From Anastrepha obliqua (Eukaryota; Arthropoda; Insecta; Diptera; Tephritidae), in contig NC_072894.1 in the NCBI RefSeq assembly GCF_027943255.1, positions 81,073,601 to 81,137,600 on the forward strand: a stretch of 64,000 nt of DNA, written 5' to 3'. This document shows, piece after piece, positions 31,518 to 42,735 of this stretch. The position numbers and the translations under genes are program-made. Below the pieces are notes generated by a model. That model ran no database searches, was not told the DNA's origin, and worked only from the letters and a program-made list of their open reading frames with translations. Each line of letters begins with the position of its first letter. Position 1 is the stretch's first letter.

Positions 31518-34500
31518 GAATCAGCTGAAGGAGGATGGTTCCATGTGTAGAAGTCCACGCAAGTGGGGAAAGTTACTGATCGCCATTCACTTGGGAGTGG
31601 CCAGGACGATTCTTCTACATATGGTTCAAGCAGCTCACAACGTCCGGGATTAGCCCACGTATCCCCTGGTTCGCTTCCGAACACCCGTCCGGGAGTGAGC
31701 TAAAGTGAGAAGGCGAAGCATCCCAGCATAGCTGGTTGTGCGCTGGGCTTGGGACCCGCCACTTAAAAAGCCCCCCCCAATGAAAACAGCAACAAAGCCT
31801 CGGATGAGAACTTCCAACACTGATGACGACCCCTGCAAACGAAATAAGGAATATGATTTGAGGGCATGCACCTGGAACGTCCGGTCCCTTAATGGGGAAG
31901 GTGCCTCTGCTCGGCTGGTTGATGTCCTCGTGAGAGTAAAGGCTGACATCACTGCCATCCAAGAGATGCGATGGACGGGGCAAGGTAAGAAAACCATAGG
32001 ACCTTCCGACGTCTACTACACCTGCCATGCAAAGGAGCGCAAATTCGGTGTCGGATTTGTTGTGGGAGAGAGACTTCGTCGCCAAGTACTGTCGTTCACT
32101 CCGGTGGACGAGCGTCTCGTAATAATCCGCATCAAAGCGCGGTTTTTTAACATCTCGCTAATTTGCGCCCACGCCCCGACGGAAGAGAAGGACGATGCGA
32201 CCAAAGATTCCTTCTATGAGCGCTTGGAACGTTCCTATGAGCGCTGCCCCCGCCACGACATAAAAATCGTGCTTGGCGACTTCAACGCCAGGGTGGGCAA
32301 GGAGGGAATTTTTGTCCCCCAGTCGGAAAATTCAGCCTGCACAACGAAACATCCGGCAACGGACAGAGGCGACTTCGCCGGGGCCCGAAAAATGGTAGTC
32401 TGCAGCACCAGATTCCAGCATAAAAAGATACACCAAGCTACCTGGCTGTCTCCTGATCGAAAAACACGAAACCAGATCGATCATGTTGTGATAGATGGAA
32501 GACACGCTTCTAGTGTATTAGATGTACGCACGATCCGAGGACCCAACATCGACTCGGATCATTACCTTGTTGCAGCCAAGCTGCGCACCCGCCTCTGTGC
32601 ACCAAAAAACGTACATCTACCTACGCAAAGAATGTTCGACTTCGAAAAGCTGCAATCACAACAGACAGCCAGAAGATTCGCCACTCGACTCTCACTCCTG
32701 CTCTCGGAGAGCACTGCCCAACAAACCGGCACGCGCGAGCAATGGAGCAACATTTCTCGTTCCCTACGTACCGCCGCCGTAGAAGAAATCGGATTCCGGC
32801 GAGCCCGAAAAAACAATTGGTACGACGAGGAATGTCATGCTGCCGCAGAAAGAAAGGATGCCGCCTATAGAGCCGCGCTGCGATCGGGCGCAACGCGATC
32901 CATGTGGGATCGCTACAGAGAGCTAAAAAAGGAAGAGAGACGTATTATCCGACAGAAGAAACGAGAGGCCGAAATACGTGAGTGCGAGGAGCTTGAGATG
33001 CTGGCCAATAGGAACAACGCCCGAAAATTTTACCAGAAAGTTCGGCGGCTTACAGAAGGTTTTAAGACCGGGGCGTTGTCCTGTAAGAACAAAGACGGCG
33101 ATCTGGTGACTGACGTACAGAGCAATCTTAAATTATGGAGGGAACACTTCTCGAACCTGTTAAACGGTGACAGCTGCGCATGTCATAGAGAATTTGAAGA
33201 TCCCGATACCCCAATCGTTGACGACGGAATTGTCGTTCCGTTACCCGACCATGACGAGGTGAGAATAGCAATATCACGGCTAAAGAACAACAAAGCCGCG
33301 GGCGCCGACGGACTGCCGGCTGAGCTATTCAAACATGGCGGCGAGGAGCTGGTAAGGTGCATGCATCAGCTCCTATGCAGAATATGGTCGGATGAAAGCA
33401 TGCCTGCCGATTGGAATTTAAGTGTGCTCTGCCCAATCCATAAGAAGGGCGATCCTGCAATTTGTGCCAATTACCGCGGGATTAGTCTTCTAAATATCGC
33501 CTATAAGGTTCTAGCGAGCGTATTGTGTGAAAGGCTGAAGCCCACCGTCAACCAACTGATTGGACCTTATCAGTGTGGCTTCAGACCTGGAAAGTCTACC
33601 ATCGACCAAATATTCACAATACGCCAAATCTTGGAAAAGACCCATGAAAGGAGAATCGACACACACCATCTTTTCGTCGACTTCAAAGCTGCATTCGACA
33701 GTACGGAAAGGAGTTACCTGTATGCCGCTATGTCTGAATTTGGTATCCCCGCAAAACTAATACGGCTATGTAAGATGACGTTGCTCAACACCAGCAGCGC
33801 CGTCAGAATTGGGAAGGACCTCTCCGAGCCGTTTGATACTAAACGAGGTTTCAGACAGGGTGACTCGCTGTCGTGTGACTTCTTTAACCTGATGTTGGAG
33901 AGCATCGTACGAGCCGCAGAACTTAATCGCTCAGGCACAATTTTTTATAAGAGCGTACAATTGCTGGCTTATGCCGATGATATTGACATCATCGGCCTTA
34001 ACAACCGCGCTGTTAGTTCTGCCTTCTCCAAACTGGATAAAGAGGCAAAGCGAATGGGTTTGGTGGTGAACGAGGACAAAACGAAGTACCTCCTGTCTTC
34101 AAACAAACAGTCGGCGCACTCGCGTATCGGCACCCACGTGACGGTTGACAGTTATAATTTTGAGGTTGTAAAAGACTTCGTGTATTTAGGAACCAGCATT
34201 AACACCGATAACAATGTCAGCCTTGAAATCCAACGCAGAATCTCTCTTGCCAACAAGTGCTACTTTGGACTAAGTAGGCAATTGAGCAGTAAAGTCCTCT
34301 CTCGACGAACAAAAGTAACACTCTACAAGACTCTCATCATGCCCGTCCTAACGTATGGCGCAGAAGCTTGGACGATGACAACATCCGATGAAGCGACGCT
34401 TGGAGTGTTCGAGAGAAAGATTCTGCGTAAGATTTTTGGACCTTTGCACGTTGGCAACGGTGAATATCGCAGACGATGGAACGATGAGCTGTATGAGCTT

Positions 34501-34809
34501 TACGACGACATAGGCATAGCGCAGCGAATAAAGATCCAGCGGCTTCGTTGGCTGGGTCATGTCGTCCGAATGGATACAAACGCTCCGGCTTTGAAAGTAT
34601 TCGATGCGGTACCAGCTGGTGGTAGCAGAGGAAGAGGAAGGCCTCCTCTGCGTTGGAAAGATCAGGTGGAGAAGGACTTGGCTTCACTTGGTGTGTCCAA
34701 TTGGCGCCGGTTAGCACGAGAAAGAAACGACTGGCGCGCTTTGTTAATCTCGGCCAAAATCGCGTAAGCGGTTATCGCGCCAATTAAGAAGAAGAAGAAT
34801 CAGCTGAAG
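31518..34809 (+). mobile_element. Full-length RTE-like LINE with target-site duplication
   Basis: The element spans 31531-34796 (3266 bp) between two exact copies of GAATCAGCTGAAG (31518-31530, 34797-34809). It consists of a 249-base leader, one long frame, and a 3' UTR of only 29 bases ending GCGCCAATTAAGAAGAAGAA. The short 3' UTR with a simple-repeat tail, the single frame and the length near 3.3 kb are characteristic of RTE-clade LINEs. The intact frame and perfect duplication make it the youngest-looking LINE in the window. Confidence 0.9.
31780..34767 (+). CDS. RTE-like LINE polyprotein: APE endonuclease and reverse transcriptase
   Basis: I chose the ATG at 31780 (MKTATKPRM), giving about 995 residues; the frame is open upstream to 31738, but only with GTG. 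Residues about 30-265 are an apurinic-type endonuclease: CTWNVRSL, AIQEMRWTG, APTEEKDD, GDFNARVG (about 165) and the terminal DSDHYLV (about 259). It nicks the target for priming. Residues about 490-780 are reverse transcriptase: YRGISLLN (about 563), FVDFKAAFDS (motif A, about 630), RQGDSLSC (motif B, about 691) and the catalytic YADD (about 730). The C-terminus has the GRGRPPLRWKDQVEKDL motif. No stop or frameshift interrupts it, so this is plausibly an active enzyme. The clade is inferred from architecture. Confidence 0.92.
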   Translation: MKTATKPRMRTSNTDDDPCKRNKEYDLRACTWNVRSLNGEGASARLVDVLVRVKADITAIQEMRWTGQGKKTIGPSDVYYTCHAKERKFGVGFVVGERLRRQVLSFTPVDERLVIIRIKARFFNISLICAHAPTEEKDDATKDSFYERLERSYERCPRHDIKIVLGDFNARVGKEGIFVPQSENSACTTKHPATDRGDFAGARKMVVCSTRFQHKKIHQATWLSPDRKTRNQIDHVVIDGRHASSVLDVRTIRGPNIDSDHYLVAAKLRTRLCAPKNVHLPTQRMFDFEKLQSQQTARRFATRLSLLLSESTAQQTGTREQWSNISRSLRTAAVEEIGFRRARKNNWYDEECHAAAERKDAAYRAALRSGATRSMWDRYRELKKEERRIIRQKKREAEIRECEELEMLANRNNARKFYQKVRRLTEGFKTGALSCKNKDGDLVTDVQSNLKLWREHFSNLLNGDSCACHREFEDPDTPIVDDGIVVPLPDHDEVRIAISRLKNNKAAGADGLPAELFKHGGEELVRCMHQLLCRIWSDESMPADWNLSVLCPIHKKGDPAICANYRGISLLNIAYKVLASVLCERLKPTVNQLIGPYQCGFRPGKSTIDQIFTIRQILEKTHERRIDTHHLFVDFKAAFDSTERSYLYAAMSEFGIPAKLIRLCKMTLLNTSSAVRIGKDLSEPFDTKRGFRQGDSLSCDFFNLMLESIVRAAELNRSGTIFYKSVQLLAYADDIDIIGLNNRAVSSAFSKLDKEAKRMGLVVNEDKTKYLLSSNKQSAHSRIGTHVTVDSYNFEVVKDFVYLGTSINTDNNVSLEIQRRISLANKCYFGLSRQLSSKVLSRRTKVTLYKTLIMPVLTYGAEAWTMTTSDEATLGVFERKILRKIFGPLHVGNGEYRRRWNDELYELYDDIGIAQRIKIQRLRWLGHVVRMDTNAPALKVFDAVPAGGSRGRGRPPLRWKDQVEKDLASLGVSNWRRLARERNDWRALLISAKIA

Positions 34810-35510
34810 CCGTAGAATAATAAAAAAAAAAATTAATGAAAAAAATAAAAAAAATAAATAAATAAAATGAATCTGAAAAATGCGAGGAAATGTTGTATGT
34901 ATGTATTTACATATATGTAATTATGTATATAGCATACCATATTTGTATGGAGGAGTTTGAAATCCGGAATATACTATGTACATATGTATGTACGTATATC
35001 AATGAAGCAGCGAGTCTATGTTCCATATTAAGCTGACTTTTGTTTTTGCCTATTTTACTGTTGCTTTCCGCTGCAGTGCACTAACACTACAGTGATTCTA
35101 AAATAGTTGGACAATAAAATAGACAAATAAACCAGAAAGCTTTAGGTGACAGAAATTTTATTCAAAGCAAAATATAAATAAAATATTCTACATGAATAAA
35201 AGTAGAATGATAAAATTAATAAAGCAGAATGGTGAATTTCAAATGCAAACGAAGTAAAAAGTTTTCAACGTATTTTCACTTTATTTCAGTGAGGAAGATG
35301 AAATAGTTTGAACTAGCTGATTTAAATAAACATTTGATTAACTAATGTTCAATGGCTGGAAAATGGAAAAAGCGCACAATGATATTTGTACGAAGCCCTA
35401 TGCTCCAACGGGGAACAAAGGAATCGACGATTATGATATTTGTACGATTTCCATCATTTTATCTAAGCTTTTAAAGCTGTTTATCTCTCTAGGTAATTCT
35501 TAAAAATGTT
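34810..35510. other. No recognised gene
   Basis: A-rich and microsatellite DNA (TACATATATGTA near 34910, TACATATGTATGTACGTA near 34979), then unique-looking sequence. Confidence 0.4.
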
Positions 35511-35777
35511 TAAAACCTAAACAAAAAGTGTTTTGCTTGTCTATTTCCGTTCTATACAAAACAACCGTTTACGAGTGGCATGAACGCTTGAGAAGAGATC
35601 GTGAGTCCGTCGATCGCTCGGATGACGGACGCAGTGGTAGGCCGTCGCCATCAAAAACTGATGAAAACATCAATAAAGTGATAGAAAAGTTGATTAATAA
35701 CTGCAAATTAACCATCAGAGAGCTGTCAAAGGACTTGAACATTGCTTATGGATCCGTTCAGGACATTGAAACTTTTT

Positions 35778-37032
35778 TAGCTACTATATTTTAAAACAGT
35801 TAAACATCTTCAGTTTGGTCTATAATTTAACCATGAATCGTCTTAAAAACGAACAACGCTTGGAAATCATTGAATTTTAAATATTATAAAAATACGTGAT
35901 CTGTTAAGAAAGTTTATCGCGCGCTTCTTTCATTTTATGGTCAATTTAATCGACACACTGAAGCGGCTATTCGAGCTTTGGTGACTAAATTTAGAACCAA
36001 ATTTACATTATTGGACATCAAACCACCAACATGCTTACGTAGAGTGCGAATTGACCAAAATATCGCAGCTGTATCGGCTAGTGTTAATGATGACCATCAA
36101 TTATCGATTCGTCGCCGATCGCAGCAATTGGGCCTCTGTTACTCAACAACGTGGAAAATTTTGCGAAAGGATTTAGGTGTAAAGCCTTTTAAAATACAGC
36201 TGGTGCAAGAATTGAAGCCGAACGACCTACCGCAACGCAGAATTTTTGGTGAATGGGCTCTTGGAAAGTTGGCCGAAGATCCACTTTTTTATCGAAAAAT
36301 TGTGTTCAGCGACGAAGCTCATAAGCGTAAATAAGCGTAAATAAGCAGAATTGTCGATTTTGGAGTGAAGATCAGCCAGAAGAATTGCAAGAGCTATCAA
36401 TGTATCCAGAAAAGGTAACAAGGTCACAGTTTGGTGCGGTTTATGGGCTGGAGGTATCATTGGACCGTACTTCTTCAAAGATGCGGCGATTCGTAACGTA
36501 ACTGTGAATGGTGAGCGCTACCGTGAAAAGATATCCAATTTTTTTTACCCAAAATGCAAGAGCTTGACTTGCATCATATGTGGTTTCAGCAAGACGGTGC
36601 CACATGCCACACAGCACGCGTAACAATGGACTTGTTGAGAGGCGAGTTCGGTGAACCTTTTATTTCACGTTCGGAACCTGTCAATTGGCCACCCAGATCG
36701 TGCGATATAACGCCTTTAGATTATTTTTTGTGGAGCTATGTTAAAGCTCATGTCTATTTAGAAAAACCTGCTTCGATTAACGCATTGTAAGACAACGTTA
36801 AAGCATTTATATGTGAGATACCGGCCGAAACATTGGAAAGAGTATGCCAAAATTGGAATAAGGATGGACCATTTGAAGCGCAGTCACGGTCAACATTTGC
36901 ATGAAATAATTTTCAACCATTAAATTATATGGACTTTACTATCGATTTAAATAAAAATTTCATACATTTTTCTGAATTCTAAGTGTGTTTTTTTGGAAAA
37001 CTTACCTATAGCTCTTAAAAAATTACCCTTTA
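35778..37032 (+). mobile_element. DD41D mariner inserted in an older mariner
   Basis: The inserted element is 35780-37030 (1251 bp) bracketed by TA (35778-35779 and 37031-37032). The right end reads, inverted, AAGGGTAATTTTTTAAGAGC; the left end GCTACTATATTTTAAAACAG is only loosely similar, so the left repeat has eroded. It carries one transposase relic. The insertion point is defined precisely by the continuity of the older mariner's reading frame. Confidence 0.85.
35833..36905 (+). pseudogene. DD41D mariner transposase relic
   Basis: It starts at the ATG at 35833 (MNRLKNEQRLEIIEF, then a stop). The frame from 35978 reads FTLLDIKPPTCLRRVRIDQN, IAAVSASVNDDHQLSIRRRS, WKILRKDLGVKPFKIQLVQE and IVFSDEAH (first Asp). 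After an indel near 36325 it continues CRFWSEDQPEELQELSMYPE, VTVWCGLWAGGIIGPYFF, WFQQDGATCHTARVTMDLLR (second Asp) and NWPPRSCDITPLDYFLW (third Asp), 41 residues apart: the DD41D (rosa-type) spacing. Stops at about 36788 and near the end complete the damage. All three acidic residues are still present. Confidence 0.85.
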
Positions 37033-37350
37033 GTTAATGATTTGAGTTTGAGCAGTGATGCCGCAAAGTTGATCAAAAATGACCTGATTTCATACAAAAA
37101 AGGGACCGCGCTGATATCGCTAAAGACATGATTTCCAAAGCTGAATCCAACCCAACATTCAGCAAACACATCATCACCGGAGACGTGAGTTTATGAGTAC
37201 GACATACAATCCACCTTAAGTAGCCCACCAAGGATTTTACAAGAAGACAACGATGTCAAGCATCGAAGCCGAAGTGCTGTAGAATGCAAACAGCAAAATG
37301 GGATGGAAATGTTGGATTGGCTTTCACAGCCGCCTGATGCTATGACTCTA

Positions 37351-37646
37351 CAGCTGAATGGGTTGGTGCGTGACTACCATTCGGAATTCGGAGAACGTAG
37401 GTTCGTATCTTCGTGCATTAAACACTAAAATGAAGAAAAAGTTTTTATAATAGCGGCCACCTCGGCAGGCAATGGAGAGTGGCAGGCAGAGTGTATTTCT
37501 GGAATGAAAAAAGCTCCTCATAAAAAATATTTGTCGTTCGGAATCGGCTTAAAACTGTATGTCCCTCCATTTGTGACACAAATAGGAGAAGGAGCTCGAC
37601 TAAACACCCAGAAAGGGTGTAAGCGCCAATTATATATAGATATACA
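37351..37646 (+). repeat. tRNA-derived SINE (copy c)
   Basis: The head has GAATGGGTTGGTGCGTGACT and the B box GTAGGTTCGTATCTT. The body has TCGGCAGGCAATGG, GTTCGGAATCGGCTTAAAAC and a deletion after TTTGTG that removes the AACAACATCAAGACGCA block. The end is GTGTAAGCGCCAATTATATA. Confidence 0.88.
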
Positions 37647-37699
37647 AGTATATTACATATATATTTATATATGACTCTAAGATGTGAAGCCATTATAAC

Positions 37700-38430
37700 T
37701 AATGGTGGTGACTATGCATTTTATTATGCACTGTTTTTGCATTTCCACAGATGGCTCCAGGACCGAGTACGGTTACGGTCCTGGGGTCTACATGGAATCC
37801 AGCGGGGCAAAACTACACTTTGCTCTTAAAATACATGCATCTGTGTTTCAGGCGGAGGTTTATGTTGTTCAAGAAGCGACGAACTTTGTTGCGAAAAACA
37901 GATGGAGAGGTAGATCTACATACATATGTATATGTGTCTGCAGCGACAGCCAAGCTGCGCTCATGGCTTTAGACAGCTCCCCAACGACTTTAAGGGTAGT
38001 CGAGTCCTGTAAATCCCGGCTGAACTTTGTCGGTAGACATAACATGGGTCTTGGGACACGTGGGTATCGCGGGTAACAAGATCTCTCACTCTTTACCCAG
38101 AACGGGATCTGAGGCAGACTTCCTTGGCGAGCTTGGCAGGCTGAGAGAGGCTGCAGATGGACAAAACTGATTTTACCTGTCATGTTCGACCGACTGTCGA
38201 AGTTCCACCTGCCACTAAGCAGAGGGGACTGTAGGAGGTTGGTTGGACTAATGACGGACCACTTTTTATGGGCGAAGCACATGGAAAAGGTAGGCATCTC
38301 AGAGTGTGCAGTCTGCCCAGCATGTGGCGAGGAGGATGAAACGGCGGACCGATTTCTGTGCGTCTGCCCAGCTTTCGCTCGAATCAGGATTGAGGTCTTT
38401 GGCACTGATGTGTTAAGAAGCGAGATATAA
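37700..38430 (+). pseudogene. LINE RNase H domain and zinc-knuckle end
   Basis: The frame at 37702-38076 reads STDGSRTEYGYGPGVYMESS (catalytic Asp), FALKIHASVFQAEVYV (catalytic Glu), CSDSQAALMALDSSP (catalytic Asp) and, in a shifted frame, LGHVGIAGN (His strand): a complete RNase H layout. A short in-frame insertion of ACATACATATGTATATG-like sequence sits just before the CSDSQ strand. A later frame (38182-38430) reads VGLMTDHFLWAKHMEKVGIS, CAVCPACGEEDETADRFLCV, a CCHC knuckle whose His reads Arg. This is the 3' coding end of an I/LOA/R1-type LINE; the rest is missing. Confidence 0.8.
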
Positions 38431-38439
38431 AGAAAATTA

Positions 38440-41140
38440 AAATGGGAACTCGATTGCAGTACAATGTACTTAATTGTGTCTGAGTGCTGTACTTGCTAGT
38501 CTGTGCCGAAAAAAAATGCAAATTATTGAATATATACATACATATACATATGTATATTATAACCTATACAATGCAGTCTGTTGCATCGAATTAATTAAAT
38601 AATTTCTAAGTTTAGGCGGCCACACTCCTATTAGACAGACTGTAAAACTCCAGTTTGCCATATCTTATTAAGCTAATTTGATAATGCATCAAATATTGTT
38701 GCTTATACTGCTTTTATACATATGTATGTAAGTATGTATGAAAACAGAGGGAAAAGTTTGGCACCATGTTGGTCATTCAACTGTTTCTCTCTTCATCTTA
38801 ATTAGTTTTTGACACTTTTCACAGTCAGTCTCAATCATAACACTACAGCTCTCCTCCCTTTTATTTCAATCTTCATAAAAATCTTTATAATTTTTAACTC
38901 TTTATGTGCACCAATATCATTTCGATTCTTAATAAATTCAATTACTCTCTTACCATTTATGAGCCGGAATTACGTGATATGGCAATACTCGTCTTAATTT
39001 GAATGCTGATTTAAACTTATCCCGGCCAATGCAACAGCTTCCAATAATTATATCGCCATGTTGTTGTTATATGAAACGGATATACGAGTGATAAAAAGTA
39101 ATTCAATATGAAGCATGAAAACTGATGCTTCTTGCAGCAGGAGCTGTAGCAGCAGCAACGGAGGTAGATGCGAGCTATACAAAACGCTGGCATACAAATA
39201 GAAGTACATATGTATGTATGTATATATATATGGATGTATATATGTATATGTAGATATGACACTATAAGATGCATGCGATCCGTCAGCTGCTGTTAATTCT
39301 GTAGAAGTTGTTCCTCGTCAAAGGCTTTACATCAGCTCTATTACCTCTATTGTACCTATGATGCAAATTCAAATAATTACTGCTCCTGATAGCGTTCTCA
39401 TTGTCATTATACAAGTAACAGGCACGCGCATATCTTGCTAATATTGTTGGATGCCTATTTCGTTAGCTTCACAACAACTACACAAACGTCATTTGCATTT
39501 CCAGCTAAGTCGTCGCCATTGCGTTTTGTCTACTGCTGATCATTATTGTTATTAAAGTCACTCGTTTCCTGCTACACTCAGGTGAATACTTCGTTTTCTC
39601 TATATATGCACATTTACCAACACATACATGCCTACCTTCCTATACCATTTCATTCACTTCCATTGTAAACCTTGCACTGAAACTTACCAGCTTCGCCTCT
39701 CGTTGCCAATTTCTTGAAGTTATGCAAAAGACAGAAGTGCGCTGAAGTGTTGCATGCATTTACTTCACCGGTAGCTTTATAATCCAACACTTACAGTACC
39801 ACTCTAACAAACATCAACGTCTTATATACCCACAGATGCATTACAATTATTTGCCTTGGGTACTTGTTTACACTATTGTTGCTTTTGTTATGTCATTAAT
39901 GCTCTTATACTATTATTTCTTATTACTTGCAATTACAGACACATAGAAATATACGTATTCGTATACCAGCATAAATTTGCATAATTGCCCAGACAGAATT
40001 TCGCCAGCGAAACAACTGAATTGAATGGCAGCAGAGTATTGGGCGACTAGTCCAGTTAGGGTGATAATTAAGATTGCGGTAAGTAATTTTCATAGTAGCG
40101 TCCTCCGCATAAGCTTTACATATAAAGTATGATTTTTGGGAACTATTTGGGCTATCTGGCAGCAAAATCCATCTCAGCGGTATGCTTCTACATCTCTCTC
40201 TATACGTAAAAATTAGCCGCGAAAGTAAGAGATAAACCCCAACAATTACCGTAGCTCAGAACCTTGACCATTAAATAAGTCTATTCGGTTTATTAGGAAA
40301 ATAATTTGATTTAGTTTAGGAGTTCCATCAACATTTACTCTAGCAGCAGAAACTGTTAATGTTAAACATTTGCAGCTATCGCTAAAATTCGAATCTGCAA
40401 GTTTATTGGTACTACAATTCGATTGTCTACATATGTCTTATAGTCGACTTGAGCAAGGCAGTCAATCCAATAAGCCGAAAAAAAATCCTATATATGTATG
40501 TATATAATTTGCAAAATTGTCAATCAGAAAATATCATAGCTTGCGGGGTGCACCAGATGACAAACGCCTTTGCCTTTCCTTTAAGATAGATCACCCAATA
40601 GGGACCTGAAATTATGGCATTCAATAACTTGGAGGGGCAATTACTGCACTCCCCTCGTTTTGTTGCTGTTTCTGTTGCAATAACATAAACATTACCTCAT
40701 AATTGTTTGGGGACTGCCGCCGGAGTGACGATTCTTGGTGGATATAATATAACTTCGGGTCACTCAGATAACGTGGAATGGACTGTCATGGTAGGACAGC
40801 CACACTCGTATAACTCTTTTGCTTGAATGACTCCAAGTCGGATGGCGTACTTAAAGTACGATGCCTCACGAGAAGCGCAACTCCAATTCTTCTTTCTTCT
40901 AAACCTTTCTTTTTGATTTCACGTTCATTGTAGCGTCTCAGGGAGTGGTTTAATAGAACTAACTTACCTTGCAGACAAGCTTGTGAAAGGTGGCAACAAA
41001 GCAACGACATAATGGAAACTCAGAAACTCCAAGAGAACATGTAATATAGAAAAACACTTTAGGCGTTTAATGATACCGATGGTGCAAGACTGAAGTGAAG
41101 AAGTAGATTTAGCTGTAGATTTAAATCTCAGACCATTGCA
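38440..41140. other. 2.7 kb with no recognised gene or transposon
   Basis: This is the longest stretch without anything I can name. It holds microsatellite blocks (38530-38560, 38718-38740, 39205-39255) and otherwise unique-looking, moderately A+T-rich DNA. Short frames (for example 38809-38997 plus, 39017-39274 minus, 40786-41010 minus) show no motif. It is the most likely place in the window for host non-coding sequence. Confidence 0.4.
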
Positions 41141-41147
41141 GGCGGTC

Positions 41148-41436
41148 GCCGTAGTAGAATATTAGTAGGTTGATGCGTGACTGCCATTCGGCAGTGCGTA
41201 GGCTCGAATCTTCAAGCATAAAACACCAAAATGATGGAAAGTTTTTTCTAATAGCAATTGCCCCTCGGCAGGCAATGACAAACCTTCGAGTTTATTTCTG
41301 CCACCTGAGAAAAAATATCTGCCGCTCGGAGTCGGCTTAAAACTGTAGATCCCTCCATTTGTGGATCAACATCAAGACGCACACCACAAGTAGGAGGAGG
41401 AGCTTGGTCTAACATCCAAAAAGGGCCAATTATTCC
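41148..41436 (+). repeat. tRNA-derived SINE (copy d)
   Basis: The head reads GCCGTAGTAGAATATTAGTA with GGTTGATGCGTGACTGCC and the B box TAGGCTCGAATCTT. The body has CCCCTCGGCAGGCAATGACA, CTCGGAGTCGGCTTAAAACT and AGTAGGAGGAGGAGCTTGG. The end is shortened to GGGCCAATTATTCC. Confidence 0.85.
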
Positions 41437-41507
41437 ATTTAGTCTTATGCAAAGAATACTTTTACACATTCGAATGTTGTTCACGAGTATTAAATTTATT
41501 ACTTATT

Positions 41508-41942
41508 ACACTGGTCGACAAAACATGATTATTTTTCTGATTCAAGCATCGGACCCGGCCTATCTTATAGATTTTTCATCGCTGAATACGAATCTGACCT
41601 TAAAAAGTTTCCATCACGTCAAGATTTTGAAAAAAATTAGTTCAAAAAGTCAAAAAAACGTGTTTTTGACCATTTTTGACCAAATGTAGTGGATGAACCT
41701 GAGGTGATGGAAGCTTCTACCTAGCCTTAAACTGAAGCCTGAACCTTCAGTTATAAGATCCAAATCGAAAATACCCTGAATCAATTGTAAATTTTGATGT
41801 AGCACAATTTTTTTAACTGCTCGCGCACGATTTTAATAGGTGCAGCCATGCAGGCTAGTTAGCCTTATCATAGTGGTGCGCTGACTTGTACCTTTTACCT
41901 ATCATGTTTTTAGTTATTGGGTTTGCTTAGAACGATTCGGAA
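41508..41942 (+). repeat. Left terminal inverted repeat of the 3.6-kb transposon
   Basis: About 435 bases, matched in inverted orientation by 44708-45132. One visible difference is near the tip, where this copy has an extra AAACATGATTATTTT-like stretch. Confidence 0.9.
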
Positions 41943-42735
41943 GTTGTAATTTCAAAATTGAAAGTGTCGGATTCAAGATGGCGAAAATAAAAATTTAATA
42001 AAATCAAATAAAATAAAGGAAAGGCAAAAATTGTATGTAGAATCTCGTTTGTCTAGAAATTTAGTTGTTACAGTTAGAAATATTTCTAGCTATTAGCTAT
42101 ATTTCTACCAAAGACACATATTTCTAACTGTTACACCTTAATTTCAAGCTAATCGCAATTCAGCTATACGGTTAGCTGGGTCAGCTAAAAATTTCTTTCA
42201 ATGTTTGGTTTTATGATGCGCTGAAGACAAATATGACATCATAATTTAAAAAGGCAAAACCAATATGGTGATCTAAATTACTTTTTACTTCACGAACAAT
42301 TATTGAAAGATGAATTTATATAGTTATATTAGACTAATTTTTGACAGTAGTAATAAAGTTTTATAATCTGACATTAGCTGGTGAACCAATATTTTAGTGC
42401 ATAATATAATAAATTTATTAAATTCACGACCCCAGAATGTGCCACGAGGAGGCTGTCAGTATTTTACACTCCACTTTTGTTTTTTTTGTTCTTTTTTATT
42501 TTTAAAAATTTTTTTTGTTTTTTTTTTTCCTTTTTGTTTTTTTTTTTGTTTATTAATATTCTCGCATTTGTGGTAATTTTTTGTTATTCCTTAGAAAGGA
42601 ATTTCTTCCTTCTTTGTTTGAATTTTTTGAATCCACAATTTGTTCTTCAAATACAAGTTTCACGGATGCTTCTAATCTTTGTAAGTTTTCTCAAGGTTTT
42701 AAGGAATAAGAAGAAACACACAAAGGATAAAGAAT

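Larger units (their letters stand above)
35528..37260 (+). mobile_element. Older mariner relic, split by a DD41D mariner
   Basis: The left piece (35528-35779) reads KTTVYEWHERLRRDRESVD, RSGRPSPSKTDENINKV, KLTIRELSKDLNIAYGSVQD and IETFL, the HTH region of a DD34D-type mariner. The right piece (37031-37260) continues as VNDLSLSSDAAKLIKNDL, IAKDMISKAESNPTFSKHII, TGD (first catalytic position) and a decayed YDIQST. When the inserted element at 35780-37030 is skipped, IETFL joins VNDL without loss of frame. Nothing beyond the first catalytic region survives. Confidence 0.82.

Noticed and set aside
31615..32085. 156-codon minus-strand frame
   Set aside because: Antisense shadow of the RTE-like LINE leader and endonuclease region.
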